The notes under the pieces: generated by a model
Told to the model about the DNA's origin: nothing
The model's database searches: none
Seen by the model: only the letters and a program-made list of their open reading frames with translations
Program-made: the position numbers and the translations under genes
DNA from: Cytophagales bacterium
Lineage (GTDB): Bacteria; Bacteroidota; Bacteroidia; Cytophagales; 172606-1
Length of the DNA stretch: 64,000 nucleotides
Direction of reading: 5' to 3'
NCBI GenBank assembly: GCA_030446715.1
Contig: JAUJMU010000005.1
Coordinates: forward strand, 329,709 to 393,708
In this document: piece by piece, positions 1 to 9,610 of the stretch
Position numbering within the stretch: the stretch's first letter is position 1
Layout of the letters: each line of letters begins with the position of its first letter

Positions 1-2899
1 ATTCCTGGTCAATGAGCGACAGCGTAACGGCTTTTTCAAGGGCCAGCATCAGGTCGCGGCCTTCGGTTTCCACCACTTTCTTCAGGTTGGCGGCTACGGT
101 CAGCTGACGGATACCGTCGGTGAAAGGCACCACTACTTCTTCGATGGTCGCACCGCGCTCCCGGTACACGTCCCGCAGGACGGGCATCGCCTTCTGCACG
201 ATGCGCTTGTTTTTTTCGAAGTAATGTTTTTCAGTTTCGATGTAAAGCTTACCGGCCAGCTGACTCACGTTTCCTTTGCCGAACTCCTCGGCAGTAATGG
301 CGCTTTCCATGCCGAAGGTGCTCAGCACACTGAGCCTGAATCCGTCGAAGTTACCCAGGTTGTTGCTGATGATGTCCTCGCCGGTATCGTACGTGATGTT
401 GAGCAGATCGAGTTGTAAACGGTCGCCGAACAACGCGTTGCGGCGGCGCTTGTAAATGGCCTCCCGCTGGTAGTTCATCACGTCGTCGTATTCGAGCAGG
501 CGCTTGCGGATGCCGAAGTTGTTTTCTTCTACCTTCCGCTGGGCTCTCTCGATGGACTTGGTAATCATGGAATGCTGGATTACCTCGCCTTCTTCGAGTC
601 CCATGCGGTCCATGAGGCGGGCAATGCGGTCGGAGCCGAACAGGCGCATGAGGTTATCATCCAGCGATACGAAAAACTGCGAGGAACCCGGGTCACCCTG
701 ACGACCCGCACGGCCCCGCAACTGGCGGTCTACCCGGCGGGCTTCGTGGCGTTCGGTACCGATAATGGCCAGACCACCCGATCCTTTGGATTCCGGCGTC
801 AGCTTGATGTCCGTACCCCGGCCGGCCATGTTGGTGGCAATGGTCACGGTGGAAGACTTACCGGCTTCGGCTACGATTTCGGCTTCCTTCTGGTGGTATT
901 TGGCGTTGAGTACCTGATGCCTGATTTTACGCAGGGTAAGCATCCGGCTCAGCAGTTCGGAGTTTTCTACGGAAGTAGTACCCACCAGCACCGGCCGGCC
1001 GGCCGTAGTCAGCTCTTCGATTTCCTGCACTACGGCGTTGTATTTCTCCCGCACGCTGCGGTAAACCTTGTCTTCGCGGTCGGCCCGCACAATGTTGCGG
1101 TTGGTCGGAATCACCACCACGTCCAGCTTGTAAATCTGCCAGAATTCACCGGCTTCGGTTTCGGCCGTACCGGTCATACCGGCCAGCTTGTGGTACATCC
1201 GGAAATAGTTCTGCAGGGTAACGGTGGCGTAGGTCTGGGTAGCTTCTTCCACCTTTACGCTTTCCTTGGCTTCAATGGCCTGGTGCAGCCCGTCGGAGTA
1301 GCGGCGGCCTTCCATGATCCGGCCCGTCTGCTCATCCACAATCTTTACCTTGCCTTCGATGATCACGTACTCCACATCCTTCTCAAACAGGGCATAGGCT
1401 TTCAGCAACTGGTTGATGCTGTGAATGCGCTGAGATTTTACCGAATAATCGGAAATCATGGCCTCCTTTTTCATCAGCCGGTCGTGATCCGACAGCGACC
1501 TGTCATTTTCCAGCGCTGCCAGTTCGACGGCAATGTCGGGCATGATAAAGAAGGTGGGGTCCTCGCCGGAACCGGTAATGGCGTCAATGCCTTTTTCGGT
1601 CAGTTCTACGTTGTTGTGCTTCTCGTCGATGGTGAACAGCAGCGGCTCATCGGCTTCGGGCATCATCTTCTGGTTGTCCTGCAGGTAGAAGTTTTCCGTT
1701 TTCTGCAGCAGCACCTTGATGCCGGTTTCCCCGAGGTACTTGATCAGGGGCTTGTATTTGGGCAGGCCACGGTAGGCCCGGAACAGCGATTTGCCTCCTT
1801 CTTTCTCGTCGCCGGCAGCAATTTTCTTTTTGGCATCAATCAGGAAATCAGAAACAATCTTCTTCTGGGCATCGATCAGCCGGGCTACGCGGGGCTTAAG
1901 TTCGTAAAATTCGTGCTCATCGCCACGCGGCACGGGGCCGGAGATGATCAGCGGCGTACGGGCGTCGTCCACCAGTACGGAGTCTACTTCATCCACCATG
2001 GCGTAGTGGTGCCTGCGCTGCACGAGTTCGTCGGTGCCGCGGGCCATGTTGTCGCGCAGGTAGTCGAAGCCGAATTCGTTGTTGGTGCCGTAGGTAATAT
2101 CGGAGAGGTAGGCGTTTTTACGCGCTGCGGTGTTGGGCTGGTGCTTGTCGATGCAGTCAATGGTGAGTCCGTGGAACTCAAACAGCGGTGCCATCCACTC
2201 GGAATCCCGCTTGGCGAGGTAATCGTTGACGGTTACGATGTGTACACCGCGTCCGGCAAGGGCGTTGAGAAAGGCGGGTAGCGTGGCCACGAGGGTTTTT
2301 CCTTCACCCGTTGCCATTTCTGCAATCTTGCCCTGGTGCAGCACCACGCCACCGATCAGCTGCACGTCGTAGTGCACCATGTCCCAGGTGATTTCGGTGC
2401 CGGCGGCCAGCCAGCGGTTGTGCCAGATCGCCCGGTCGCCTTCAATCTGTACGTTCTGCTTCGTGGCGGATAATTTTTTATCAAACAGCGTGGCTTCTAC
2501 TTCCAGCCTGCCGTTTTCCTTGAAACGGCGGGCCGTTTCCTTCACTACGGCAAAAGCGGCGGGCAGCACTTCCAGCAACACCACTTCCAGCCCTTTATTG
2601 CGTTCCTTTTCGAGCTGATCAATCTGGTTGAAAATCTCCTCTTTCTCAGTCACATCCAGCCCCTGCTCTTCGGCAATGCGCTTTTGCAGCGCGGCCAGCT
2701 GGTCGTCAATATTCTGCAGTGACTGCTGAATGGCCAGTTTTATTTCGGCGGTTTTGCCCCGCAACTGGTCGTCGGTGAGCGGCTGTAACCGGGAAGACTC
2801 CGCATTGACCTTCCCCACGTACGGCGTCAACTCCCTGATGTCGCGATCAGATTTGGTGCCGAATATTTTCGTTACTCCCCTGGTTAGAAAATCTAACAT
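1..2899 (-). CDS. secA: Preprotein translocase ATPase SecA (3' end outside window)
   Basis: SecA is the cytoplasmic motor ATPase that pushes unfolded preproteins through the SecYEG channel. Translating the minus strand from ATG 2899-2897 gives an N-terminus [20 protein letters not shown], then a Walker A (ATGEGKT), a DEAD-like DEVD box ([17 protein letters not shown]), the helicase II region (NMAGRGTDI) and [10 protein letters not shown]. About 966 residues are visible without a stop; Bacteroidota SecA is usually around 1,100 residues, so only the C-terminal linker and zinc tail are missing. The long open frame on the opposite strand (572-2281) is a shadow. Identification is certain from motif order and length. 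Confidence 0.97.
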   Translation of the reverse strand, partial: MLDFLTRGVTKIFGTKSDRDIRELTPYVGKVNAESSRLQPLTDDQLRGKTAEIKLAIQQSLQNIDDQLAALQKRIAEEQGLDVTEKEEIFNQIDQLEKERNKGLEVVLLEVLPAAFAVVKETARRFKENGRLEVEATLFDKKLSATKQNVQIEGDRAIWHNRWLAAGTEITWDMVHYDVQLIGGVVLHQGKIAEMATGEGKTLVATLPAFLNALAGRGVHIVTVNDYLAKRDSEWMAPLFEFHGLTIDCIDKHQPNTAARKNAYLSDITYGTNNEFGFDYLRDNMARGTDELVQRRHHYAMVDEVDSVLVDDARTPLIISGPVPRGDEHEFYELKPRVARLIDAQKKIVSDFLIDAKKKIAAGDEKEGGKSLFRAYRGLPKYKPLIKYLGETGIKVLLQKTENFYLQDNQKMMPEADEPLLFTIDEKHNNVELTEKGIDAITGSGEDPTFFIMPDIAVELAALENDRSLSDHDRLMKKEAMISDYSVKSQRIHSINQLLKAYALFEKDVEYVIIEGKVKIVDEQTGRIMEGRRYSDGLHQAIEAKESVKVEEATQTYATVTLQNYFRMYHKLAGMTGTAETEAGEFWQIYKLDVVVIPTNRNIVRADREDKVYRSVREKYNAVVQEIEELTTAGRPVLVGTTSVENSELLSRMLTLRKIRHQVLNAKYHQKEAEIVAEAGKSSTVTIATNMAGRGTDIKLTPESKGSGGLAIIGTERHEARRVDRQLRGRAGRQGDPGSSQFFVSLDDNLMRLFGSDRIARLMDRMGLEEGEVIQHSMITKSIERAQRKVEENNFGIRKRLLEYDDVMNYQREAIYKRRRNALFGDRLQLDLLNITYDTGEDIISNNLGNFDGFRLSVLSTFGMESAITAEEFGKGNVSQLAGKLYIETEKHYFEKNKRIVQKAMPVLRDVYRERGATIEEVVVPFTDGIRQLTVAANLKKVVETEGRDLMLALEKAVTLSLIDQE

Positions 2900-2963
2900 A
2901 TATACTTGAATCTATGAGCTGTAGTCGGAATTTATAAACAAAAAACGGGCAATACCCGGTCTG

Positions 2964-2971
2964 CAAAGTTA
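2964..2971 (-). promoter_or_regulatory. secA: Bacteroidota -7 promoter box upstream of secA
   Basis: The minus strand reads TAACTTTG here, an exact match to the TAnnTTTG -7 consensus used by the Bacteroidota primary sigma factor. It lies about 65 bp upstream of the secA start. No convincing -33 TTTG is seen at the usual spacing, so this is a moderate call. Confidence 0.5.
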
Positions 2972-2994
2972 CATTTTTTTTGGGCAAGAAAAAG

Positions 2995-3122
2995 AGTCGT
3001 AAGTCACCAGTCGTAAGTCGTAAGGGGTTTGGCGTGGGGGATCAGCGGCGTCGGCCACTTGCCCACTGCTACTGCTTACTGCTACTGCCGGCTTTGTCCC
3101 TTACGACCGGCGACTTACGACT
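2995..3122. repeat. 23-bp near-perfect inverted repeat between secA and the PLP-enzyme gene
   Basis: The arms at 2995-3017 and 3100-3122 are reverse complements apart from two mismatches. They are themselves built from repeats of AGTCGTAAG. The roughly 80-bp centre contains further short repeats (actgct, actgctt). The right arm overlaps the stop codon of the neighbouring gene. The whole block could fold into a long hairpin; a MITE-like or REP-like origin is possible but untested. Confidence 0.7.
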
Positions 3123-4275
3123 CTCCCAAAGCTTGTTCCAGGTCACTGATCAGCACTTCCGGCTCTTCAAGGCCGACGTAGAAGCGGATTAGCCGCCAGT
3201 TGAGGTTCGGGTTGGCGTAATTGGAAGCACCGGCCAGCACGGCCATCGGATACACCAGCGACTCATAGCCGCCCCATGACGTAGCCAGCACAAACCGTTT
3301 CAGATTATCGCAGAAGCGTTCTACTTCGGCAATGGAGTCCGCTTTCAGTTCGACGGAAAACATGCCGCCGGGCCGTTTCATCTGTTTCTGCGCCAACGCG
3401 TATTGCGGGTGCGACGGCAAAAACGGGTAGTACACTTTCGCAACCCGCGGATGATTCTGCAGAAACTCCACCACCTTTGGCGTGCTTTGCGCCGACCGTT
3501 CCATGCGCAGGTGCAGCGTACGCAGCCCCCGGAGAATCAGCCAGGCATTGAAAGGAGAAATCACGCCGCCCAGGGTCATAAACTCGGCGTCAAACAGTTT
3601 GGCCATCATGGCCCGGGTGCCACAGACCACTCCGGCAAGGGCATCGCTGTGACCGCACAGGTATTTGGTTGCTGAATGTACCACCAGATCCACCCCCATC
3701 GCCACGGGCTGCTGGTTAAGAGGCGTGCAGTAGCTGTTGTCCATCACCGTCAGCAGGCCGTGTTTGCGGGCAATGGCCGTTACGGCCTCCACGTCCTGCA
3801 GGCTGAAAGTGAGCGAATTCGGCGATTCAAGGTAAAGCAGCTTCGTGTTGGGCTGGATGGCCTTTTCGTAGCCGGCGGCATCGGTGCCGTCCACGAAGGT
3901 AGCCGTAACGCCGAAGCGGGGCAGTAGTTTCTGCAGTAGCTTCGCCGTCCAGCCGTAAGGTTTCTGCACGCATACCAGGTGGTCGCCGGCGTTCAGGTTG
4001 CCCATTACGGCCGCCGTTACGGCCGCACCGCCGCTGGCAAAAATCAGGGCATCTTCGGTGCCTTCCAGAGCCGCCATCTTTTTCCGCAGGATTTCGACGG
4101 TGGGGTTGTTGCCACGGGTGTAAAAGTAGGCATCGGACTCATTTTCCAGTTCTTTCCGCATCTGCCCCACCGACCGGAAGGCAAAGTTGGTGCTCTGGAT
4201 AATGGGCGGCGTAACGGCGTTGAAATACGCCTCGCGGTCTTCGCCAAGGTCATTTAGAATATAGGAAAGATCCAT
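3115..4275 (-). CDS. Cys/Met metabolism PLP-dependent enzyme (cystathionine gamma-synthase/beta-lyase family)
   Basis: The 386-residue protein belongs to the fold-type I Cys/Met PLP family, which forms or cleaves C-S bonds in transsulfuration and methionine metabolism. Visible family features are the N-terminal YFYTRGNNPTVE segment, LEGTEDALIFASGGAA in the cofactor pocket, the aspartate in VMDNSYCTP, and the Schiff-base lysine at about residue 204 in VHSATKYLCGHSD. Length is normal. The precise reaction (synthase, gamma-lyase or beta-lyase) cannot be read from sequence alone. It is convergent with nothing and lies in the same direction as secA, separated by the inverted repeat. Confidence 0.9.
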   Translation of the reverse strand: MDLSYILNDLGEDREAYFNAVTPPIIQSTNFAFRSVGQMRKELENESDAYFYTRGNNPTVEILRKKMAALEGTEDALIFASGGAAVTAAVMGNLNAGDHLVCVQKPYGWTAKLLQKLLPRFGVTATFVDGTDAAGYEKAIQPNTKLLYLESPNSLTFSLQDVEAVTAIARKHGLLTVMDNSYCTPLNQQPVAMGVDLVVHSATKYLCGHSDALAGVVCGTRAMMAKLFDAEFMTLGGVISPFNAWLILRGLRTLHLRMERSAQSTPKVVEFLQNHPRVAKVYYPFLPSHPQYALAQKQMKRPGGMFSVELKADSIAEVERFCDNLKRFVLATSWGGYESLVYPMAVLAGASNYANPNLNWRLIRFYVGLEEPEVLISDLEQALGES

Positions 4276-4399
4276 TGGGAATAAGTAGGGAGAAGTGAGA
4301 ATAGGATTGGTGTCGTAAAATTATCCGGACTCCATAAAGCTGAGAGGTTTATGAGCAGCTTTATTTCCGGAAGTTTGCTGCGGAGTATGCCAGCCGCAA

Positions 4400-4858
4400 T
4401 CAGTAATTTGTCTTTGGCTCCCTACTCAGCGCCAGCCGCAGGCTGAACATGGCAAGCAGCAGCGTGACCGGGGTAAACAGCATCTGCTCCAGCCGGTCGT
4501 TGGAAAACACGTTGCCAACTGTATTGAGCAGGAACAGCACGGCCATCAGCCACAACGCCACTCTGAGGATCGTCCGGCCGATGGACCATGCCCCCGGCCG
4601 GGAAACAAATTCTTTAAACTCTGCGCCGAAGCCAAGGTGCTCCACGAGCCGGCCGCGTTCGGGCAGCAGCACTTTCAGGCCCTTCTGCGTGAGTTCTTCG
4701 GCCCAGCCGCCGCTGATGCCAGAGCCAACCACAATGGCGTCGCAGGTGTTTTCTCTTTTTGCCTTGCCGGGGATGTTCATTACCTGAAAAACTCTGTTGC
4801 CGTACGGGAGTGAAGTTTCAAGATAGTTAATTTTCAGGTAGGTTTCTCGCAGATTCAT
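4400..4858 (-). pseudogene. Chimeric remnant: GMC oxidoreductase N-terminus joined to a small membrane-protein tail
   Basis: From an internal Met at 4780 the frame reads like the start of a Bacteroidota GMC (glucose-methanol-choline) oxidoreductase, with the FAD dinucleotide motif VVGSGISGGWA followed by KGLKVLLPERGR. At LGFGAEFKEF it switches abruptly to a different protein type. The rest has two hydrophobic segments (VALWLMAVLFLLNTVGNVF and LFTPVTLLLAMFSLRLAL) and resembles the last helices of a small integral membrane protein. GMC enzymes are normally over 500 residues, so this 126-153 residue frame is best read as a deletion fusion of two genes. A functional hybrid is unlikely. Confidence 0.65.
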
Positions 4859-5007
4859 GCTGATTCATGCTGATCAAACCGCAGATTTTCGCTGATCAAC
4901 AAATATTCTGCGCCCATCTGCGCCCTTATGCACGAACATCGGCGAGCATCTGTGAGAAACTCCTTCTGTAAATCCATGTCCGGAAATTGTCTTTTCTTTG
5001 CAGCCGC

Positions 5008-5814
5008 ATGAAAGACAAAGTTGTGATCATAACCGGGGCCTCATCGGGAATCGGGAAAGCCTGCGCGGAAGCATTCGGCAGAGCCGGTGCCAGCGTGGTA
5101 ATTACCGGCCGCAATGCCGCCAACCTGCGGGAAGCAGCCGCCGCCCTGACGGCGCAGGGCATTCAGAATCTGCCCGTTATCTCTGATGTAAGCCTGGAAG
5201 CCGACAACCGGCGGATGGCAGAAGAAACCCTCCGTGCCTTCGGCCGCATTGATGTGCTGATCAACAACGCGGGAATCTCCATGCGGGCCCTGTTCGAAGA
5301 CGTGGACCTCGACGTGATCCGCAAGGTGATGGACATTAACTTTTACGGAACCCTCTACGCCACCAAATACTGCCTGCCGCACATCATCAAAGCCAAAGGC
5401 TCCGTGGTCGGCATTTCGTCCATTGCAGGCTTTCGCGGCTTGCCGGCCCGTACGGGCTATTCGGCTTCCAAGTTTGCCATGCAGGGTTTTCTGGAGACGC
5501 TCCGGACGGAAATGCTGAGAAAAGACGTGCATGTGCTGATTGCCTGCCCCGGCTTTACGGCCTCCAATATCCGCAACGCGGCCCTGTCCGGAGACGGCAC
5601 GGCGCAGGGCGAATCGCCGCGTGACGAAGCGGAAATGATGACTTCGGAAGAAGTGGCTGGTCACATCATGAAGGCGGTGCAGGGGCGCAAAAAATACCTG
5701 ATCCTGACCACGCAGGGAAAACTGACGGTGTTTCTCAACAAATGGCTGCCCGGCTGGATGGACAAGATGGTGTACAATGCCATGGCCAGGGAGCCGGACT
5801 CGCCCCTGAAGTAG
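5008..5814 (+). CDS. Short-chain dehydrogenase/reductase (SDR)
   Basis: The 268-residue protein is a classical SDR, an NAD(P)H-dependent oxidoreductase with a Rossmann fold. The cofactor motif TGASSGIG is at residues 10-17, NNAG follows, and the Ser-Tyr-Lys triad is S138 (GISSIAG), Y151 and K155 (YSASK). The chosen start MKDKVVIITG places the first beta strand at the terminus as in the family; an upstream in-frame ATG at 4987 would add seven residues. The C-terminal 50 residues (KYLILTTQGKL, WLPGWMDKMVY) match the SDR subgroup with a membrane-proximal tail. Substrate is unknown. Confidence 0.9.
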   Translation: MKDKVVIITGASSGIGKACAEAFGRAGASVVITGRNAANLREAAAALTAQGIQNLPVISDVSLEADNRRMAEETLRAFGRIDVLINNAGISMRALFEDVDLDVIRKVMDINFYGTLYATKYCLPHIIKAKGSVVGISSIAGFRGLPARTGYSASKFAMQGFLETLRTEMLRKDVHVLIACPGFTASNIRNAALSGDGTAQGESPRDEAEMMTSEEVAGHIMKAVQGRKKYLILTTQGKLTVFLNKWLPGWMDKMVYNAMAREPDSPLK

Positions 5815-5848
5815 TTTACCGTGACTTCAAATCAGGCTTCATAAAAAG

Positions 5849-6136
5849 CTACCCGCTTACTTTCACCTTCATAACCCGCCACGAACGGAAAAAGATAACC
5901 GCAAGATACACTGCCGTATACCCTGCGAGCCATACAATGCTCATCTCCGGGTGAAAGTGCAGGGCGCTGAAATACAGGATACTGGCCCACAGAACATTGA
6001 ATACAAAATCAATTGCCTTTTTGGCAACGTTGTACCGGCCCGGAAGCATAAACTTTGCCAGGAAGACCAGCATTCCTAACAGCACGGCTACGGAAAATGC
6101 GGTTACGAAGGGGTCGGAAAGAGAGATGTTAACCAT
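5849..6136 (-). CDS. Small integral membrane protein, unknown function
   Basis: The 95-residue protein starts at MVNISLSDPF (ATG 6136-6134). An earlier in-frame ATG at 6238 would add a basic, non-conserved-looking leader and is less likely. Three hydrophobic stretches are visible: AFSVAVLLGMLVFLAKFML, VFNVLWASILYFSAL and VWLAGYTAVYLAVIFF. No catalytic or binding motif is seen. It sits between a convergent SDR and the GH13 gene that reads in the same direction. Confidence 0.6.
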   Translation of the reverse strand: MVNISLSDPFVTAFSVAVLLGMLVFLAKFMLPGRYNVAKKAIDFVFNVLWASILYFSALHFHPEMSIVWLAGYTAVYLAVIFFRSWRVMKVKVSG

Positions 6137-6238
6137 GTTTGCAGGAGGTTTATTAATTGATAAGCGAATACCGGGCGGGCTCCCTAATGTAAATAATAAA
6201 TAATATTTCCCAGCATTGCGGCGTCTACTCCCGGTCAA

Positions 6239-7885
6239 TTATTTTTCTGCACGTAACTCAATCACCACCCCCTCATTGCCCGACAGTTTCAGGCAGTGAT
6301 GCAACTCCTCTCCTTCGCGCCGGTGGTCGGTGCCCAGCACGATGCGGCCGTTGAATCTGAACTGCTCCGGCTTGTATTCTACGGGTTGCTCCCCCATATT
6401 CAGCACCACCAGAAACCGCTTGCCCTCTCTTTCCCTCAGGTACGCTACAATGTCGCCGTCGGCCGGGGCCGGGGCATAATCGCCGATGTGCAGGGCCGGT
6501 TCAGCACGGCGCAGGGCAATCAGCCGGCGGTACAGGGAGAGCATGGAAGCCGGATCTTCGCGCTGCACTTCCACATTTTCTTCCTTATAATTCTCCGACA
6601 ACGGCAACCACGGCTCTCCGGTCGTAAAACCGGCATTGTCACTGCTGTCCCACTGCATCGGCGTCCGCTGCGGGTCGCGGCTTTCGCCGCCATTCAGGCC
6701 CTGCGGATCTACCATCTGACCAGGTGGAATGGGCACGTCGCGCATGCCGGTCTCATCACCGTAGTACAAGGTAGGCGTACCGCGCAGCGTCAGCAGCAGC
6801 GCTGCTGCCACCCGGGCCTGCGCTTTGCCTACCCGGGTGGCAATCCGGGGCTGATCGTGGTTGCCCAGTACCCAGTTGGGCCAGCTGCCGCCGGGCAATG
6901 CCCCTTCGTACTGGTCAATGGCAAGGGCAATTTCGCGGGCCTTCCACGGCAGCACGATCAGCTGAAAGTTGAAGGGCAGATGTGCGCCGCGGTTGTTTTC
7001 GCCGTAGTAGGTCACCAGCCGGTGAATGGGCAGGTAAATTTCGCCGATCATGACCCGTTCACTGTATTCGTCCATTACACCCCGCATCATGGCTACAATC
7101 TCGTGTACTTCCGGCTGATCGGTGGAATAGGCCGGAATCTGCTGATCGTAGGCAGACATGCCCTGGCGGTAATCCGGATTGGGCGGGTTGTTACGCAGTT
7201 GCGCATCCTTGATCACGTGGTAGATCACATCCACCCGGAAGCCATCTACGCCTTTGCCGAGCCAGAAGCGCATGACGTCCAGCATGGCCTGCTGCACTTC
7301 GGGGTTGCGCCAGTTGAGGTCGGGCTGCTCCTTCAGGAAGGCGTGGTAGTAATACTGGCCCGTTTTTTCGTCCCACTCCCACGCCAGGCCGCCGAATACG
7401 CTGAGCCAGTTGTTGGGCGGGCCGCCATCGGGGGCCGGGTTCTGCCACAGGTACCAGTCCCGTTTGGGATTGTCCCGCGAAGAACGCGACTCCAGAAACC
7501 ACGGATGCTGACCGGAGGAATGGTTGGGCACCAGGTCCAGAATCAGCTTCATCCCAAGCCGGTGCACTTCCTCCAGCAGCCGCTCGAAATCTTCCATCGT
7601 GCCAAACAGTGGATGCACGGCCGTGTAATCAGAGATGTCATATCCGAAGTCGGCCATCGGCGATGAGAATATCGGTGACAGCCAGATTGCATCCACGCCC
7701 AGCCACTGCAGGTAGTCCAGCCGGCTGAGTATTCCCTTCAGGTCACCCACGCCGTCATTGTTGCCGTCCATAAAGGAGCGGGGATAAATCTGGTAGATGA
7801 TTCCTTCCTGCCACCAAAGGTAGTTGCCGGGTGCAGGCGTGACGGGTGCAGTTATGGGATGAGGTACCGTTGCGGAGTTGGTCAT
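6239..7885 (-). CDS. GH13 alpha-glucosidase (oligo-1,6-glucosidase type)
   Basis: The 548-residue protein is a glycoside hydrolase family 13 enzyme that hydrolyses alpha-glucosidic bonds in short malto- or isomalto-oligosaccharides. The four conserved GH13 regions are visible: DLVPNHSS, GFRVDVIYH with the nucleophile Asp, MIGEIYLP with the acid/base Glu, and LGNHDQPRIATR with the transition-state Asp. IYQIYPRSFMDGNNDGVGDLKGI at the N-terminus is typical of the GH13 alpha-glucosidase subfamilies. There is no signal peptide, so it is probably cytoplasmic. The proline-rich first 20 residues may be a start-site overcall. The Asp/Glu/Asp triad is complete. Confidence 0.93.
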   Translation of the reverse strand: MTNSATVPHPITAPVTPAPGNYLWWQEGIIYQIYPRSFMDGNNDGVGDLKGILSRLDYLQWLGVDAIWLSPIFSSPMADFGYDISDYTAVHPLFGTMEDFERLLEEVHRLGMKLILDLVPNHSSGQHPWFLESRSSRDNPKRDWYLWQNPAPDGGPPNNWLSVFGGLAWEWDEKTGQYYYHAFLKEQPDLNWRNPEVQQAMLDVMRFWLGKGVDGFRVDVIYHVIKDAQLRNNPPNPDYRQGMSAYDQQIPAYSTDQPEVHEIVAMMRGVMDEYSERVMIGEIYLPIHRLVTYYGENNRGAHLPFNFQLIVLPWKAREIALAIDQYEGALPGGSWPNWVLGNHDQPRIATRVGKAQARVAAALLLTLRGTPTLYYGDETGMRDVPIPPGQMVDPQGLNGGESRDPQRTPMQWDSSDNAGFTTGEPWLPLSENYKEENVEVQREDPASMLSLYRRLIALRRAEPALHIGDYAPAPADGDIVAYLREREGKRFLVVLNMGEQPVEYKPEQFRFNGRIVLGTDHRREGEELHHCLKLSGNEGVVIELRAEK

Positions 7886-8071
7886 ATTTTGTGCGAAGCC
7901 AGACAGAATCCGGAATGCTGAATTTTAAATTATGGGTTTGGAATGTTTATCAGGCCGGAACCGGCAAACTTTTGCGGCCGAAGCAAGTATCATATAAGAA
8001 GTATTTTCCCGTTTGCCCGGAAGGCAGAGCGGTACTTGCCCTTATTATACTTATCTGTAAAGCTTTGGGTT

Positions 8072-8251
8072 ATGAAAGATTTCGTAAAAGTGCTGATCAT
8101 GCTGGTGCTGGTATTTGCGTCCATGGCGCTGGTGGTGTACCTTAACTACGCGTTGAATGCAGTTGCCCTGTCGGTGCTGGCGGCTGTCATTGCGGTGGTT
8201 ATTTTTCTGGTGGTGTACCGGAATTTCCACCGCTGGTTCGGGCCAGGGTGA
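8072..8251 (+). CDS. Small two-helix membrane protein
   Basis: The 59-residue protein begins MKDFVKVLIM and has two hydrophobic helices (VLIMLVLVFASMALVVYL and VALSVLAAVIAVVIFLVVY), ending in a basic tail. The next gene starts 6 bp after its stop, so the two are probably co-transcribed. Function is not recognisable. Confidence 0.55.
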   Translation: MKDFVKVLIMLVLVFASMALVVYLNYALNAVALSVLAAVIAVVIFLVVYRNFHRWFGPG

Positions 8252-8257
8252 AAAAAT

Positions 8258-8767
8258 ATGAAAAGCAAATCGCTCTTTATGCTCCTCCTCCTGGGTACGG
8301 TTGCCTGCCAGAGCCAAAGCCGGTGCGGTGAGGAACTGTTTATGGTGACGGAAGGAAGCAGTCTCAGCCTGACGCGTATCACGGCGGGCAATAAGCTGGT
8401 ATTTGAATACGTCTGCCAGACGAAAAACTTCCGCGAAACAATTAAAGCCGGCCGGGGCAAAAGAGAAAGCATTCTGTTTGAAGCAGACGCGGGCAATCAC
8501 GCGTTCTTTCTCGCTGACGAGCAGTTGCAGCGGGCAAACGCCAGAATTTCCCGCACCTGTTCCTGTCGGCCGGCCGGTTGGGAACGGCTCAGAGGCACCA
8601 TCGAAGGCCGGCAGACGGCACCCGGTCAGTGGGAGGTGAACATAGATGTGGCGGCGGCAGATGCAGAAGGCCGGGAAGTGATCCGACCCGGAGTTCGGGC
8701 CTGTATAAGTTGTAATGCCGCAAAACGGATAAATCTGTATGAAAAAGACCGCTCTCCTGATTATTGA
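8258..8767 (+). CDS. Putative lipoprotein, unknown function
   Basis: The 169-residue protein has a lipoprotein signal sequence, MKSKSLFMLLLLGTVAC, with the lipidated Cys at residue 17 after a short hydrophobic core. The mature part is rich in Cys (for example RTCSCRPAGW and ACISCNA), suggesting disulfides in the periplasm or at the outer membrane. No domain is recognised. The last 29 bases overlap the start of the broken hydrolase gene that follows. Confidence 0.6.
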   Translation: MKSKSLFMLLLLGTVACQSQSRCGEELFMVTEGSSLSLTRITAGNKLVFEYVCQTKNFRETIKAGRGKRESILFEADAGNHAFFLADEQLQRANARISRTCSCRPAGWERLRGTIEGRQTAPGQWEVNIDVAAADAEGREVIRPGVRACISCNAAKRINLYEKDRSPDY

Positions 8768-9070
8768 CATGCAGGTGGAGCTGCCCGCTGGGACGCACCG
8801 CCGTTTTTTGGCATGGACGATCTGATTGGGAGACTGAAAAGACTGATCCAAAAGGCACCAACAGCTGGCGTACCGGTTTTTTACGCTCAGCACCACAACC
8901 CAAACGGATTTCCGGCCTATGGCAGCCCCGACTGGCAACTGATTACCGAAACCGGCCCTCAGGTTGGCGAGGTGGGGTCTTCTCCCTGCAATAGGTTGAG
9001 CTATCAGTACAGCGAAGAAGTGATGCCAAGCAATTACAACATGCTGCGGCCTCATATGAGTTGCTCTTAG
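8739..9070 (+). pseudogene. Isochorismatase-like cysteine hydrolase, frameshifted and truncated
   Basis: ATG 8739 opens MKKTALLIIDMQVEL, the hallmark start of isochorismatase-like hydrolases with the catalytic Asp in LLIIDMQ. The frame is lost near 8785 and continues in another frame as MDDLIGRLKRLIQKA, then AGVPVFYAQHHNPNGF, the next conserved strand. The remainder ends within about 75 residues without the catalytic Cys. A full-length member is about 180-200 residues, so this is a broken copy. Confidence 0.75.
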
Positions 9071-9079
9071 TTACCTCCT

Positions 9080-9405
9080 GCTCTGGCTCACCGGTTCGGA
9101 GGTACCAAACAGCCTGATTGCGAGAAAGCTCTGGAAGAGAAGCCCAGCCTGAAAAGTTCCCTTCCTGCCACCCATACTAAGAAGGATTAAAGAAAGCATT
9201 AAGTATTGAGAGTATTCGGATCTGCCGGCCTTATCCCCTTTCATGCAAAGTTATGCCGCAGTGCTCTGGCTCACCAGTCAAGGAGCCTTTATATAAACTG
9301 GAAGAGTGCCTGAAAAGCCCTTCCTGGCATGATGATTAAAGAAAGCATTAAGTATTGAGAGGGATCTGCCCGCCTTTTCCCCTTTCATGCAAAGTTATGC
9401 CGCAG
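9080..9405. repeat. Two imperfect direct repeat units, noncoding
   Basis: Units at about 9080-9261 and 9262-9405 share blocks in the same order: TGCTCTGGCTCACC at the head, CTGAAAAG with CCCTTCCTG, GATTAAAGAAAGCATTAAG, then CCCTTTCATGCAAAGTTATG and CCGCAG at the tail. Unit 2 is shorter because of deletions in the first half. Each tail contains a TAACTTTG box on the minus strand, like a Bacteroidota -7 element. No open frame covers them. Confidence 0.75.
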
Positions 9406-9471
9406 TAACTCCCTCAAGGGTATATAAACGGCTCGTGCCTCGCCGCCCCTGAGGGAGGCTTACTGCGGCAT
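9397..9471. repeat. Inverted repeat closing the 9-kb repeat block
   Basis: ATGCCGCAGTAACTCCCTCA at 9397-9416, continuing to about 9420, pairs with a near reverse complement at 9446-9471 (CTGAGGGAGGCTTACTGCGG), giving a stem of about 24 bp with one or two mismatches and a loop of about 25 nt. It starts inside the tail of the second direct repeat, so the two structures are linked. A short direct repeat, CTGAACTAAGGAT, follows twice at about 9531-9561 before the nitrilase gene end. Confidence 0.65.
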
Positions 9472-9610
9472 GAAGAGGCACTCAAGAGGAAAAGGCTCAC
9501 AACTCCAACCTGGTCAAGGAGCCAATCAACTCTGAACTAAGGATGGTCTGAACTAAGGATAACTTCGGGTCTTATCCGCAAAGGAAATAAGGGAACAACT
9601 TCCCATCCGG

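Noticed and set aside
572-2281. Open frame of 569 codons on the plus strand
   Set aside because: It is the antisense shadow of secA; the minus strand shows all SecA motifs.
8051-9055. 334-codon minus-strand frame
   Set aside because: Covers three small plus-strand genes, no start signal, shadow-like composition; the plus-strand lipoprotein signal and isochorismatase motif are better supported.
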